Source: JAWVZB01 sp033722375
GTDB taxonomy: Bacteria > Actinomycetota > Nitriliruptoria > Nitriliruptorales > Nitriliruptoraceae
Direction: 5' to 3'
Length of the DNA: 8,533 bases
Assembly (NCBI GenBank): GCA_033722375.1
Contig: JAWVZB010000122.1
Coordinates: 1-8,533, forward strand
Shown: piece by piece, positions 1 to 5,160 of the stretch
Layout: each line of letters begins with the position of its first letter
Numbering within the stretch: position 1 is the first letter of the stretch
Made by a program: the position numbers and the translations under genes
Notes under the pieces: model-generated
What the model was told of the DNA's origin: nothing
Database searches by the model: none
Seen by the model: the letters and a program-made list of their open reading frames with translations, nothing else

Positions 1-18
1 CCGGCTCGTGACACGCCG

Positions 19-54
19 CGGCTCCGGGCGGTGTTGCCCTTCCGCCCGGAGCCG
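19..54 (-). terminator. GC-rich hairpin downstream of the 76-576 gene
   Basis: Bases 19-31 and 42-54 are perfect inverted repeats (13 bp) around a 10-base loop, starting 22 bp beyond the stop codon at 76. The position fits a transcription terminator for the minus-strand gene pair. There is no T tract after the stem on the minus strand, so it is not a classical intrinsic terminator. Stems without a U tract are often proposed as terminators in high-GC Actinomycetota. The stem itself is certain; its role is inferred. Confidence 0.6.
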
Positions 55-75
55 GCCGTGTCCTCGTCAGAACGA

Positions 76-576
76 TCAGAAGGTCAGGAGCCGCTCGAAC
101 GCATCCCGGTAGCGGCGCAGGGTCGTCCGGAGCGCCTCGGTGGTCGCGTCGTCGTCCTCCAGGGCCTCGCGCAGGTCGGCGTGCTGCTCGTTCCACCGCT
201 CGGTGAGACGGTCGAACGTGTGTCGCAGGAGCTCGTCGGCGTCCTCGGTCGCCCCGCGCGGCTCGTCGACGAAGCGGGCCTGGAGCCGGTCCCAGCGGTC
301 ACGCAGGTCGTTGCGCTCGTCAGAGACGAGCAGGCTGTCCGACGAGCTGGCCCGTCGCTCGGAGGTGTGCGATGCGGTCTCGCTGCGGGTCTCCCCGGTG
401 TGTGCGTGCTCGTCGGTCTGTGCGGGGGACGTCCCCGACGACCCTTCGGTTCGCTCTGCCGTGGACTCGGTCCGGTCCTGCTCCCGATGGTCGACGGCGC
501 GGTGCTCACCCGTGTCGTGGCGACGCTCGTCGGAGTGTTCTCGTGTCTCGCGTTCCTGTGTGTCGGTGCGGTTCAT
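76..576 (-). CDS. Hypothetical protein with disordered N-terminus and RFVDEP-type helical domain
   Basis: This 166-residue protein is of unknown function. Residues 1-80 are very hydrophilic and low in complexity (Arg, Glu, Thr, Ser, His) and look disordered. Residues 85-164 form a charged, probably all-helical domain containing RFVDEPRGATEDADELL at 101-117 and a C-terminal RRYRDAFERLL. The same motif with the same layout occurs in the neighbouring upstream gene (670-1224), so the two domains are paralogous. Similar small proteins are common in Actinomycetota, to my recollection, without an assigned role. There is no membrane segment or signal peptide, so it is probably cytosolic. The ATG at 576 has a purine-rich GGGAGAGG about 8 bases upstream. 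It lies 93 bp after the 670-1224 stop on the same strand, so the two may be cotranscribed unless the hairpin at 625-662 intervenes. Plus-strand reading frames over this region have the composition of shadow ORFs. Confidence 0.75.
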   Translation of the reverse strand: MNRTDTQERETREHSDERRHDTGEHRAVDHREQDRTESTAERTEGSSGTSPAQTDEHAHTGETRSETASHTSERRASSSDSLLVSDERNDLRDRWDRLQARFVDEPRGATEDADELLRHTFDRLTERWNEQHADLREALEDDDATTEALRTTLRRYRDAFERLLTF

Positions 577-624
577 CTTCGCTGCCTCTCCCTGTTCCTT
601 GCTGCTCTGATCGGTGTGTGGCCG

Positions 625-662
625 GTCGGGGCGCGTGCCCCCCGTCTGCGTCGCGCCCCGAC
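625..662 (-). terminator. 11-bp GC inverted repeat between the two RFVDEP genes
   Basis: Bases 625-635 and 652-662 are perfectly complementary (11 bp) around a 16-base loop. The structure begins 8 bp after the stop codon of the 670-1224 gene and lies 48 bp before the next start. A competing shorter stem (628-632 with 637-641) shares the left arm. No T tract follows. It could terminate or attenuate transcription between the genes, or protect the 3' end of the upstream message. Confidence 0.5.
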
Positions 663-669
663 TCGGTCG

Positions 670-1224
670 TCAGCTGCGTTCGGCTGGTTCCACGGAGCGT
701 CCGACGAGCCGTTCGTACAGCTCGCGGAGGTGGAGCATCGCCTCGCGGTAGTCCTCGGTCGGGACGCGCTCGCTGCGGTCCAGAAGGCGCCGTCCCTTGC
801 GGTAGTGCTCGACGACCTCGGGGTGGTCGACCGAGAGGTCACGTGCCCGCTGTTCGAAGTCCTCCACCGGGTAGCCGCGTGCCTTCATGACCCGTTGGAT
901 GAGGTCGTCGGCCTGCTCGGTGGCGTGTTCGGGTTCGTCGACGAAGCGACGCTGCACGTCGATCCACTCGTCGGCGAAGCGGTTGCGCTCGTCGTCGTCG
1001 AGCTCGCGGATCTCGAACTCCTCACGGCGCTCGAGTCGCTCGACGAGCTCCTCACGGGCCGCTTCCTCGTCGCCCCTGCGTTCGACGGTCCGGTCGTACT
1101 CCGACCCGAACGTCTTGCGCAGGTTCCGTTCGTCCCCGCGGTCGCGTCTCCACATCCAGACGACGAGCGCGACGATGGCGATCACGACGGCGGCGCCGAT
1201 CGCGATGAGCCAGATGGTGTCCAT
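670..1224 (-). CDS. Single-pass membrane-anchored protein with RFVDEP-type domain
   Basis: This 184-residue protein has one N-terminal hydrophobic helix (about residues 4-25) followed by Arg-Arg-Asp-Arg, so it is probably membrane-anchored with the bulk in the cytoplasm. Residues 35-80 are strongly charged and probably helical or coiled coil. Residues 82-177 hold a conserved-looking domain with RRFVDEP at 92-98, then ATEQADDLIQRVMKARGYPV, a VDHPEVVEHY segment and a final helix ending RELYERLV. I recall this arrangement in hypothetical proteins of Actinomycetota; no function is known to me. The ATG at 1224 is chosen because GGAGGA lies 6 bases upstream. The following gene encodes a soluble relative of the same domain, suggesting that the two proteins act together, perhaps as a membrane-bound and a free partner. 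Confidence 0.8.
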   Translation of the reverse strand: MDTIWLIAIGAAVVIAIVALVVWMWRRDRGDERNLRKTFGSEYDRTVERRGDEEAAREELVERLERREEFEIRELDDDERNRFADEWIDVQRRFVDEPEHATEQADDLIQRVMKARGYPVEDFEQRARDLSVDHPEVVEHYRKGRRLLDRSERVPTEDYREAMLHLRELYERLVGRSVEPAERS

Positions 1225-1482
1225 GGCCGTTCCTCCCTGCTGCTGTCCTCACATCTCCGACGGTGGCCCCGCGAGCTAGTGCGAGTGGGGGGCCGGCGCG
1301 GTCGGACGGCGGTGGTCACCCTCAGCGATCTTTCGTCACCGACAGTCGTGCACCCGCCGGACGGACACCCCGGCTACCGCAGATGAGGCAGACCCCCGCG
1401 CCGGTCGGTGCTGCGGCCCGGCGGTGGTGCTGTTCGTCGCGGTCGGCCACCATGTCGTGACCACACCGGGAGGCCGGACGCG
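1225..1482. other. Divergent intergenic region between the membrane gene and tadA
   Basis: These 258 bp separate two divergent transcription units and must hold promoters in both directions. I could not identify a convincing -35/-10 pair on either strand. A 43-codon minus-strand frame here (1322-1453) has a CxxC but no ribosome binding site and is not called. GGGAGG at 1468-1473 is the likely Shine-Dalgarno sequence of tadA. Confidence 0.5.
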
Positions 1483-1956
1483 TTGGATCACGATCGCTGG
1501 ATGCGGCGCGCCCTCGAGGAGGGGCGCCGTGCCGCGCAGCACGGCGACGTTCCGATCGGGGCGATCGTCGTCCACGACGGCGAGGCCATCGCCACCAGCC
1601 ACAACCGGCGCGAGGTGGATGCCGACCCCACGGCGCACGCCGAGATCCTGGCGCTGCGGGAGGCCGCCGCCCAGCTCGGTCGCTGGCGCCTGGGCGACTG
1701 CACGCTCTACGTGACCTTGGAACCGTGCGCGATGTGTGCGGGCGCACTGGTGAACGCCCGCTTGGCCACGCTCGTGTTCGGGGCCGACGACCCCAAGGCC
1801 GGCGCGGTCGGGGCGCTCATGGACATCCCCCGCGACCCGCGGCTCAACCACCAGGTCCAGGTGGTCCGGGGGGTGTTGGCCGACGAGTGCGGGGCGCTGC
1901 TGCGCGACTTCTTCGGCGCCCGCCGCGGCCCCCAGCAGCCGGGCCCGAGCACCTAG
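1483..1956 (+). CDS. tadA: tRNA-specific adenosine deaminase TadA
   Basis: TadA converts adenosine 34 of tRNA-Arg(ACG) to inosine so that one tRNA reads CGU, CGC and CGA; it is usually essential and acts in the cytosol as a homodimer. From the TTG at 1483 the protein has 157 residues, the usual bacterial length. HAE at 52-54 supplies a zinc-binding His and the catalytic Glu, and PCAMC at 81-85 supplies the two zinc-binding Cys. PIGAIVV near residue 24 and the downstream GALMDIPRD segment are also typical of the family. The TTG start is preferred because GGGAGG lies 9 bases upstream and the translation then begins at the normal family N-terminus. An upstream GTG at 1408 adds 25 residues unlike the family, and an ATG at 1501 would cut into the first helix. 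The downstream enzyme gene starts 10 bp after the stop. Confidence 0.93.
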   Translation: MDHDRWMRRALEEGRRAAQHGDVPIGAIVVHDGEAIATSHNRREVDADPTAHAEILALREAAAQLGRWRLGDCTLYVTLEPCAMCAGALVNARLATLVFGADDPKAGAVGALMDIPRDPRLNHQVQVVRGVLADECGALLRDFFGARRGPQQPGPST

Positions 1957-1959
1957 TCT
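1954..1959 (+). promoter_or_regulatory. Candidate -10 box for a leaderless transcript
   Basis: TAGTCT fits the TANNNT -10 pattern and ends 7 bases before the ATG at 1967, where transcription would start at or next to the A of the start codon. There is no Shine-Dalgarno sequence before that ATG, which supports a leaderless message, common in Actinomycetota. The box includes the tadA stop codon. No convincing -35 element is visible. Confidence 0.4.
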
Positions 1960-1966
1960 GTCTGCC

Positions 1967-2662
1967 ATGGACCTCCTTGGCGCACTCGGTCGCGAGGCCT
2001 CGGCGTTCTACACCGCGGCGACCGACCTCCATCGCCCCGTTCCCTCCTGCCCGGCTTGGGACGTCGCCGACCTCGTCCACCACCTCGGGCGGGCCCATCA
2101 CTTCTGGCGCCGGGTCGCCGAGGGGGTCGAGGACGAGGAGGGCGTGCGACAGATCCGCGCACCGCAGCGCCCGAACACGGCCCAGCTCGTGCCCTGGGCC
2201 GAGCACGAGACCGACATGCTGCTGGCGGTGCTCGACGGGCTCGATCCCGACGCGCCCCGCTGGAACTGGAGCCGGGCGCCGAACACGGCGGCCTTCATCG
2301 CCCGTCGGATGGCCCACGAGACGGCCGTCCATCGGTGGGACATCGAGAACGCGGCCGGCGGCGCCGACCCCGTCGGCCATGACCTGGCCGCGGACGGCGT
2401 GGACGAGTTCCTGACGTTGTTCCTGTCTCGCGGCGGCAGCTACGACGGGCCCGAAGGGGTGCTGCGTCTCGCAGCGACCGACGCCGGGGCGGAATGGATC
2501 GTCAACGTCGCGGCACCCCACCCGGAGGTCGTGAGCGGGGAGCACGACCCGGACGCGACGGTCGCCACCGGCGCCAGCGACCTCCTGCTGATGCTGTGGG
2601 GTCGCCTCCCTGCAGAGGAGGACCTGCTCGCCGCGCTCGTCGCGGCCACGGATCGGGACTGA
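1967..2662 (+). CDS. Maleylpyruvate isomerase family mycothiol-dependent enzyme (DinB fold)
   Basis: This 231-residue protein matches the family of mycothiol-dependent maleylpyruvate isomerase-like enzymes. The N-terminal part is a DinB/MDMPI four-helix bundle. It has the typical VPSCPAWDVADLVHHLG at 25-41, a metal-ligand candidate in AHHFW (H44 or H45) and HETAVHRWD at 117-125. Glu118 and His122 have the E-x3-H spacing of the metal ligands known in the Corynebacterium glutamicum enzyme. Residues of about 160-231 resemble the smaller C-terminal domain of the family. The family uses mycothiol as thiol cofactor and a divalent metal; the substrate here is unknown, because most members are not true maleylpyruvate isomerases. 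The ATG at 1967 has no ribosome binding site, and translation may be leaderless. It lies 10 bp downstream of tadA on the same strand. Confidence 0.85.
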   Translation: MDLLGALGREASAFYTAATDLHRPVPSCPAWDVADLVHHLGRAHHFWRRVAEGVEDEEGVRQIRAPQRPNTAQLVPWAEHETDMLLAVLDGLDPDAPRWNWSRAPNTAAFIARRMAHETAVHRWDIENAAGGADPVGHDLAADGVDEFLTLFLSRGGSYDGPEGVLRLAATDAGAEWIVNVAAPHPEVVSGEHDPDATVATGASDLLLMLWGRLPAEEDLLAALVAATDRD

Positions 2663-2684
2663 ACAGGAGCCGCGCGCGGGCGTG

Positions 2685-2714
2685 TTGCTGGCTCGTGTCG
2701 GCCCCCCGTACCCT
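2685..2714 (+). promoter_or_regulatory. Possible promoter for tRNA-Ser
   Basis: TTGCTG at 2685-2690 and TACCCT at 2709-2714 resemble -35 and -10 boxes with an 18-base spacer, placing a start near 2721, about 24 bases before the mature tRNA. The match is moderate and was found by eye. Confidence 0.3.
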
Positions 2715-2720
2715 CCGCGT

Positions 2721-2739
2721 CCCCCGGTTACGCCGGGGG
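2721..2739 (+). other. Hairpin in the tRNA-Ser leader
   Basis: CCCCCGG at 2721-2727 pairs perfectly with CCGGGGG at 2733-2739 around a 5-base loop. It lies between the enzyme gene ending at 2662 and the tRNA. It may end the upstream transcript or, if the promoter at 2685-2714 is real, form in the tRNA precursor leader. No T tract follows. Confidence 0.45.
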
Positions 2740-2744
2740 TCCCT

Positions 2745-2836
2745 GGAGGGATCGCATAGTCCGGCCGAGTGCGCCCGCCTCGAAAGCGGGTAGGCCCGCA
2801 AGGGTCTCGAGGGTTCAAATCCCTCTCCCTCCGCCA
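2745..2836 (+). tRNA. tRNA-Ser (anticodon CGA), with encoded CCA
   Basis: This is a complete 92-nt class II tRNA. The acceptor stem is 2745-2751 with 2826-2832 (7 perfect pairs), the discriminator is G2833 and CCA is 2834-2836. The D stem is 2754-2756 with 2770-2772. The anticodon stem is 2774-2778 with 2786-2790, and loop 2779-2785 carries CGA at 2781-2783, reading UCG. The long variable arm (2793-2797 with 2802-2806) marks it as serine. The T stem is 2809-2813 with 2821-2825, with loop TTCAAAT. Its 3' end is the likely attachment site of the element that follows. From memory, a tRNA-Ser beside a tadA-like gene also carries integrase and excisionase remnants in Mycobacterium tuberculosis (serX, Rv3750c-Rv3752c), so this may be a recurrent integration site. 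Confidence 0.97.
2809..2836 (+). other. Predicted attL core: T arm and 3' end of tRNA-Ser
   Basis: Tyrosine integrases commonly recombine within the 3' half of tRNA genes and rebuild it from the incoming element. An integrase, two excisionase-like genes and a relaxase lie to the right of this tRNA, and only chromosomal-type genes lie to the left. The identical segment should recur at the far end of the element, outside the window. The exact crossover point and right boundary of the core cannot be fixed from one end. Confidence 0.6.
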
Positions 2837-2886
2837 CATAAGCCCTGGTCAGACGGGGTATCCAGCCCCAGCGCTGACGTTCCCGT

Positions 2887-2907
2887 CATTCGGCTCGAAG
2901 CCGAATG
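2887..2907. repeat. Perfect 9-bp inverted repeat (hairpin) 51 bp after the tRNA
   Basis: CATTCGGCT at 2887-2895 and AGCCGAATG at 2899-2907 are exact complements around CGA. A second small stem (2875-2879 with 2884-2888) overlaps its left edge, and its right arm overlaps the first 11-bp tandem repeat. No T run follows, so it is a weak candidate as tRNA terminator. A protein-binding or single-strand structure near the attachment site is an alternative. Confidence 0.5.
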
Positions 2908-2925
2908 GTCACAAAATGGTCACAA
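2904..2925 (+). repeat. Tandem 11-bp direct repeat, candidate arm-type integrase sites
   Basis: AATGGTCACAA occurs twice back to back (2904-2914 and 2915-2925) without mismatch. The 10-mer TGGTCACAAG at 2917-2926 recurs inverted at 3109-3118, and the shorter GTGACCA occurs at 2931-2937. Closely spaced short direct repeats beside a tRNA attachment site are typical of the sites bound by the N-terminal domain of tyrosine integrases. Confidence 0.6.
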
Positions 2926-2950
2926 GATGCGTGACCACCGCACGACTGGG

Positions 2951-3000
2951 ACGGTCCGGAACGCGTCGAAATTCGACCTCACGCGACGGGCCGGAACGGG
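2951..3000 (+). repeat. Second repeat pair flanking a 13-bp palindrome
   Basis: The 15-bp segments 2951-2965 and 2986-3000 read ACGG-T/G-CCGGAACG-C/G-G and match at 13 of 15 positions. Between them GTCGAA-A-TTCGAC (2965-2977) is a perfect palindrome about a central A. These could be binding sites for an excisionase or other directionality factor. No such protein-site match can be shown from sequence alone. Confidence 0.4.
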
Positions 3001-3049
3001 GCTTCTCTCTGGTGAGGGACCCTCGTCAGGCGCCTGCCCGATGCACGAT

Positions 3050-3134
3050 GGCCACTGACCAGGCGGGCGGATCCGGTGTCACAGATCGCACGCCGTGGCG
3101 CGGAGTCCCTTGTGACCAGACAAGGAGACGACGC
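3050..3134 (+). promoter_or_regulatory. xis1 control region, colinear with that of xis2
   Basis: In order it contains GGCCACTGACCA (3050-3061), GTCACA (3078-3083), GGAGTCCCT (3102-3110) and a 16-bp dyad CTTGT-GACCAG-ACAAG (3109-3124) that runs into the Shine-Dalgarno AAGGAG (3122-3127). The same boxes precede xis2 with the same 16- and 18-base gaps. I could not identify a clear -10/-35 pair. The boxes are likely operators of the AlpA-like proteins or integrase sites, and the dyad could also form an RNA stem that hides the ribosome binding site. Confidence 0.55.
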
Positions 3135-3419
3135 ATGCACACCGATCCCCGAGTGTCGCCCGAGTCCCTGCCACCGACCATCGATGTGGAGCAGGCCGCC
3201 GAGTTGCTCGGCGTCAGCCGCAGCTCCGGCTACCGCGGTATCGCTCGCGGGGAGATCCCTGCGATCCGCATCGGTGGCCGTATCCGCGTGCCGACCGCGA
3301 AGCTCCTCCGGATGCTGGGCGTCGGCTCCGCTCAGGCAGCGAACGCGAACGGCACGTCGATCGCGACCCCGAACCGTTCCGTGAACGGTGAGAGGTCGAC
3401 GCCCTCGCCGCGCGCGTAG
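3135..3419 (+). CDS. AlpA/excisionase-type helix-turn-helix protein (copy 1)
   Basis: This 94-residue protein has a MerR-like winged helix of the HTH_17/AlpA excisionase type at about residues 16-62. It shows VEQAAELLGVSRSSGYR, then GEIPAIRIGGRIRVPTAKL. Such proteins bind attachment-site DNA to direct excision or act as small transcription regulators. ATG 3135 is chosen because AAGGAG lies 7 bases upstream. Residues 1-63 match the second copy (5161-5382) without gaps at 41 positions, 36 of 46 in the core. The similarity stops at residue 63 (base 3323). Residues 64-94 are low in complexity, and from base 3332 the tail is encoded entirely antisense to the DUF2283 gene, so it is probably an acquired read-through tail. 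The gene faces the integrase operon convergently and is the first gene inside the element. Confidence 0.85.
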   Translation: MHTDPRVSPESLPPTIDVEQAAELLGVSRSSGYRGIARGEIPAIRIGGRIRVPTAKLLRMLGVGSAQAANANGTSIATPNRSVNGERSTPSPRA

Positions 3420-3571
3420 AGCACCTCGACCCCGACGACTTCACCCGCAGCGTCGAGGTCGACGTGGACGCGGTCGCTCAGCTCGACCGTGTTCCTGATG
3501 GTTGCGTCGGGCTCGTCGACGAGCAGGACGTAGAGAACGTCGGTGTCGCCGTCGTAGGTGTAGAGCGCCAC
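3332..3571 (-). CDS. DUF2283 family protein, probable antitoxin
   Basis: The protein has 79 residues. The start MALYTYDGDTDVLYVLLVDE, followed by VELSDRVHVDLDAAGEVVGVEVL, matches the compact beta-rich DUF2283 family (acidic D-x-LY motif, then V-x-V-D-x-D-x-x-G-x-V-V-G-x-E). Members often sit beside DUF4258 genes and are proposed antitoxins. The GTG at 3571 is preferred over the GTG at 3595 because AAGGGG lies 5 bases upstream and the family domain begins there. With this start the gene begins 11 bp after the DUF4258 stop; the longer version would overlap it by 13 bp. It is the last gene of the xis2-int-toxin operon. Its last 88 bp are shared, antisense, with the 3' end of xis1, so converging transcripts would overlap here. 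Confidence 0.8.
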   Translation of the reverse strand: MALYTYDGDTDVLYVLLVDEPDATIRNTVELSDRVHVDLDAAGEVVGVEVLYARGEGVDLSPFTERFGVAIDVPFAFAA

Positions 3572-3582
3572 GGCTTCCCCTT

Positions 3583-3804
3583 TCACTCGCGCCACAGCGT
3601 GATCACGAGCTCGTCGTCGGGATCGACGACGGCGGTGAACCGAACTCCGGCTACCTCCACCGCGATCTTCACGTTACCTCGGTCATCGACCCCGAGCTCT
3701 CGGCCGTCGGCGATGCCGCGCAGCAACGCTTCCTCGGTGAGATGCGGTGCGTCACGTCGGATCCACCGCAGCTTGTTCTTGGCGTGCCGACTGAGACGCA
3801 TCAT
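3583..3804 (-). CDS. DUF4258 family protein, probable toxin (RelE-like)
   Basis: This 73-residue basic protein (72 residues if it begins at the second Met, 3801) shows the DUF4258 layout. It has LSRHAKNKLRWI at the N-terminus, an EEALLRGIADG helix, then strands around NVKIAVEVAGVRFTAVVDPDDELVITLW. DUF4258 is considered a RelE/ParE-like toxin fold and often pairs with DUF2283; toxicity here is inferred. The start overlaps the integrase stop: ATG 3804-3802 shares ATGA with it, and ATG 3801-3799 shares one base. GAGGG sits too close to the first ATG and better spaced for the second. Either way translation should be coupled to that of the integrase. The toxin precedes the antitoxin, the less common order known from higBA-type pairs. 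A role in keeping the element in the host is likely. Confidence 0.78.
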   Translation of the reverse strand: MMRLSRHAKNKLRWIRRDAPHLTEEALLRGIADGRELGVDDRGNVKIAVEVAGVRFTAVVDPDDELVITLWRE

Positions 3805-5063
3805 CCCTCGGACTCGTCCGCCGAGTCCTTCTCGTTGCCACGGAGGTGCTGGTTGAACCGCCGTGCGGCCTCCCGCTGCATGCCGGGCATAACCTCTTGG
3901 TACGCGTCCTGGGTGTAGGCGGTCGTTGAGTGGCCGAGACGCTCGGTCACGACCTTGGTGACCTCGCCCGACTTCAACATGAGGGTGGCGAAGGTATGCC
4001 GCACGTCATGCAGTCGGATGCGTGGCAGTCCCGCAGCTTCGGTCAGCTCGTGGAACGCTCGCGTGATGTCTGGTGGGTAGAGGCGACCACCCACTGGTGA
4101 GGTGAAGACCCTCTCGGGGTCGCGCCACTCTCCGAGGACGGCGAGCTGCTCCTCGAGCTGTCGTTTCCGATGCTGACGGAGGATCTTCACGTCGGTGTCG
4201 TCCAGCTCGATGGCTCGCCGCGATGACGACGACTTGGTCAGCTCGCGTTCGTGCACCTGGCCGCCCACCTCGACCGCAGCACGGGTCACGGAGACGAGGC
4301 CCGCATCTAGATCGACGTTGCGCCACAGCAGTGCCGCCATCTCGCTGCGACGCATCCCCGTCGTCACGAACAGGTGCCACATCGCGAACAGACGGTCCTG
4401 CTCCGCCACCTCCAGGAACCGTCGGAGCTGGTCCCACGTGTAGGTCTGGCGAGACGCTCGAGCGCGAGCCTTGACCTCGGACGTCGACGGCGGGTCCGCG
4501 CGGTCACAGGGGTTGCGGTCGAGCAGTCCCCAGCGGATGGCGTCGGCGAACGCCTTGTGGAGCTGCGTGTGGATCCGGCGGATGGTCGTTGGCGAGAGTC
4601 CCATCCCGAGTTCAGGATGGGGCCCCCGGGTGCGTCCGCGAACCGCGAGGTCGTCGTACATGTAGGTGAGGTCGTCGCCGGTGAGGTCCTCCAGGATGCG
4701 ACCGCCGATCCTCGGAACCACGTAGACCCGCATGTGGAGCTCCCGATCGGCCCTCGTCTTCTCCGTTGTTCGCGTTCGAGGTAGCCATCGCTCCATCAGG
4801 TAGTCCGCCACCGTCAGACGCGATGGGGGCACCCACGTGCCGCTGTTGATGGACCCGATGAGCTCGGTCAGTGCGTCCTCGGCCTCAGCGCGGGACTCGA
4901 AGCCCATCCGCTTGACCTGCCGGCGCGATCCATCCGGCTTCCGGCCGGCATCGACGACGAAGGCCCATGTGACCGTGTCGCCTTCGCATACGTCGCTACC
5001 GCACCGTCGTCCCTCGACCTTATTCCCGCACGTGGTGCAGCGCTTGTAGATGCTCCCTCGCAT
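3801..5063 (-). CDS. int: Tyrosine site-specific integrase
   Basis: This 420-residue phage-type integrase probably inserts the element into, and with a directionality factor excises it from, the adjacent tRNA-Ser. The N-terminus is an arm-binding domain with Cys-x2-Cys and further Cys residues (CTTCG at 9-13, C21, C26), possibly a zinc knuckle. A SAM-like core-binding domain covers about 80-190. The catalytic domain has R238 (TGMRRSE), a candidate K277 (TKSSSSRR), H352 and R355 (HDVRHTF), H378 (LGHS) and the nucleophile Y388 (TQDAYQ). All expected active-site residues are present, so it looks functional. The ATG at 5063 is chosen for AGGAGG 5 bases upstream; the reading frame continues upstream to 5150 without a better start. 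The C-terminus is acidic. It follows xis2 after 97 bp and overlaps the toxin gene. Confidence 0.93.
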   Translation of the reverse strand: MRGSIYKRCTTCGNKVEGRRCGSDVCEGDTVTWAFVVDAGRKPDGSRRQVKRMGFESRAEAEDALTELIGSINSGTWVPPSRLTVADYLMERWLPRTRTTEKTRADRELHMRVYVVPRIGGRILEDLTGDDLTYMYDDLAVRGRTRGPHPELGMGLSPTTIRRIHTQLHKAFADAIRWGLLDRNPCDRADPPSTSEVKARARASRQTYTWDQLRRFLEVAEQDRLFAMWHLFVTTGMRRSEMAALLWRNVDLDAGLVSVTRAAVEVGGQVHERELTKSSSSRRAIELDDTDVKILRQHRKRQLEEQLAVLGEWRDPERVFTSPVGGRLYPPDITRAFHELTEAAGLPRIRLHDVRHTFATLMLKSGEVTKVVTERLGHSTTAYTQDAYQEVMPGMQREAARRFNQHLRGNEKDSADESEG

Positions 5064-5160
5064 GCGAACCTCCTCGCCTACCCGCTTCGTCCTCGTCCTA
5101 CCAGCTTCCCAGCTCGCTCGAGTCTCCGCCCGCTCGTCACGCTCCCACATGTGGACAACT

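Larger units (their letters stand above)
2837..3134. promoter_or_regulatory. Repeat-rich attachment and control region without genes
   Basis: No credible gene lies between the tRNA and xis1. The 298 bp hold a hairpin (2887-2907), a tandem 11-bp repeat (2904-2925), an inverted copy of its core (3109-3118), a 13-bp palindrome (2965-2977) flanked by a 15-bp repeat pair, and the xis1 control segment (3050-3134). The layout fits an attL with arm-type integrase sites and excisionase/repressor sites. The assignment of each site is inference. Confidence 0.6.

Noticed and set aside
31..1386. Plus-strand frame of 451 codons
   Set aside because: It lies opposite two minus-strand genes with good ribosome binding sites, a clear membrane helix and a shared domain; its own composition is that of a high-GC shadow frame.
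1322..1453. Minus-strand 43-codon frame with a CxxC (VCLICGSRG)
   Set aside because: No ribosome binding site, a single CxxC and no recognisable fold; the length is expected by chance at this GC content.
1313..1463. TGGTCAC/GTGACCA copies near 1314 and 1457
   Set aside because: A 7-mer is expected about once per window by chance, and these lie on the chromosomal side without the adjoining AA; only the 9-mer cluster after the tRNA is counted.
1844..2839. Minus-strand frame of 331 codons starting inside the tRNA
   Set aside because: Its RERDLNPR start, like the GEGFEPSR start of the neighbouring frame, is the well-known spurious translation of antisense tRNA-Ser; it is also antisense to the MDMPI-family gene.
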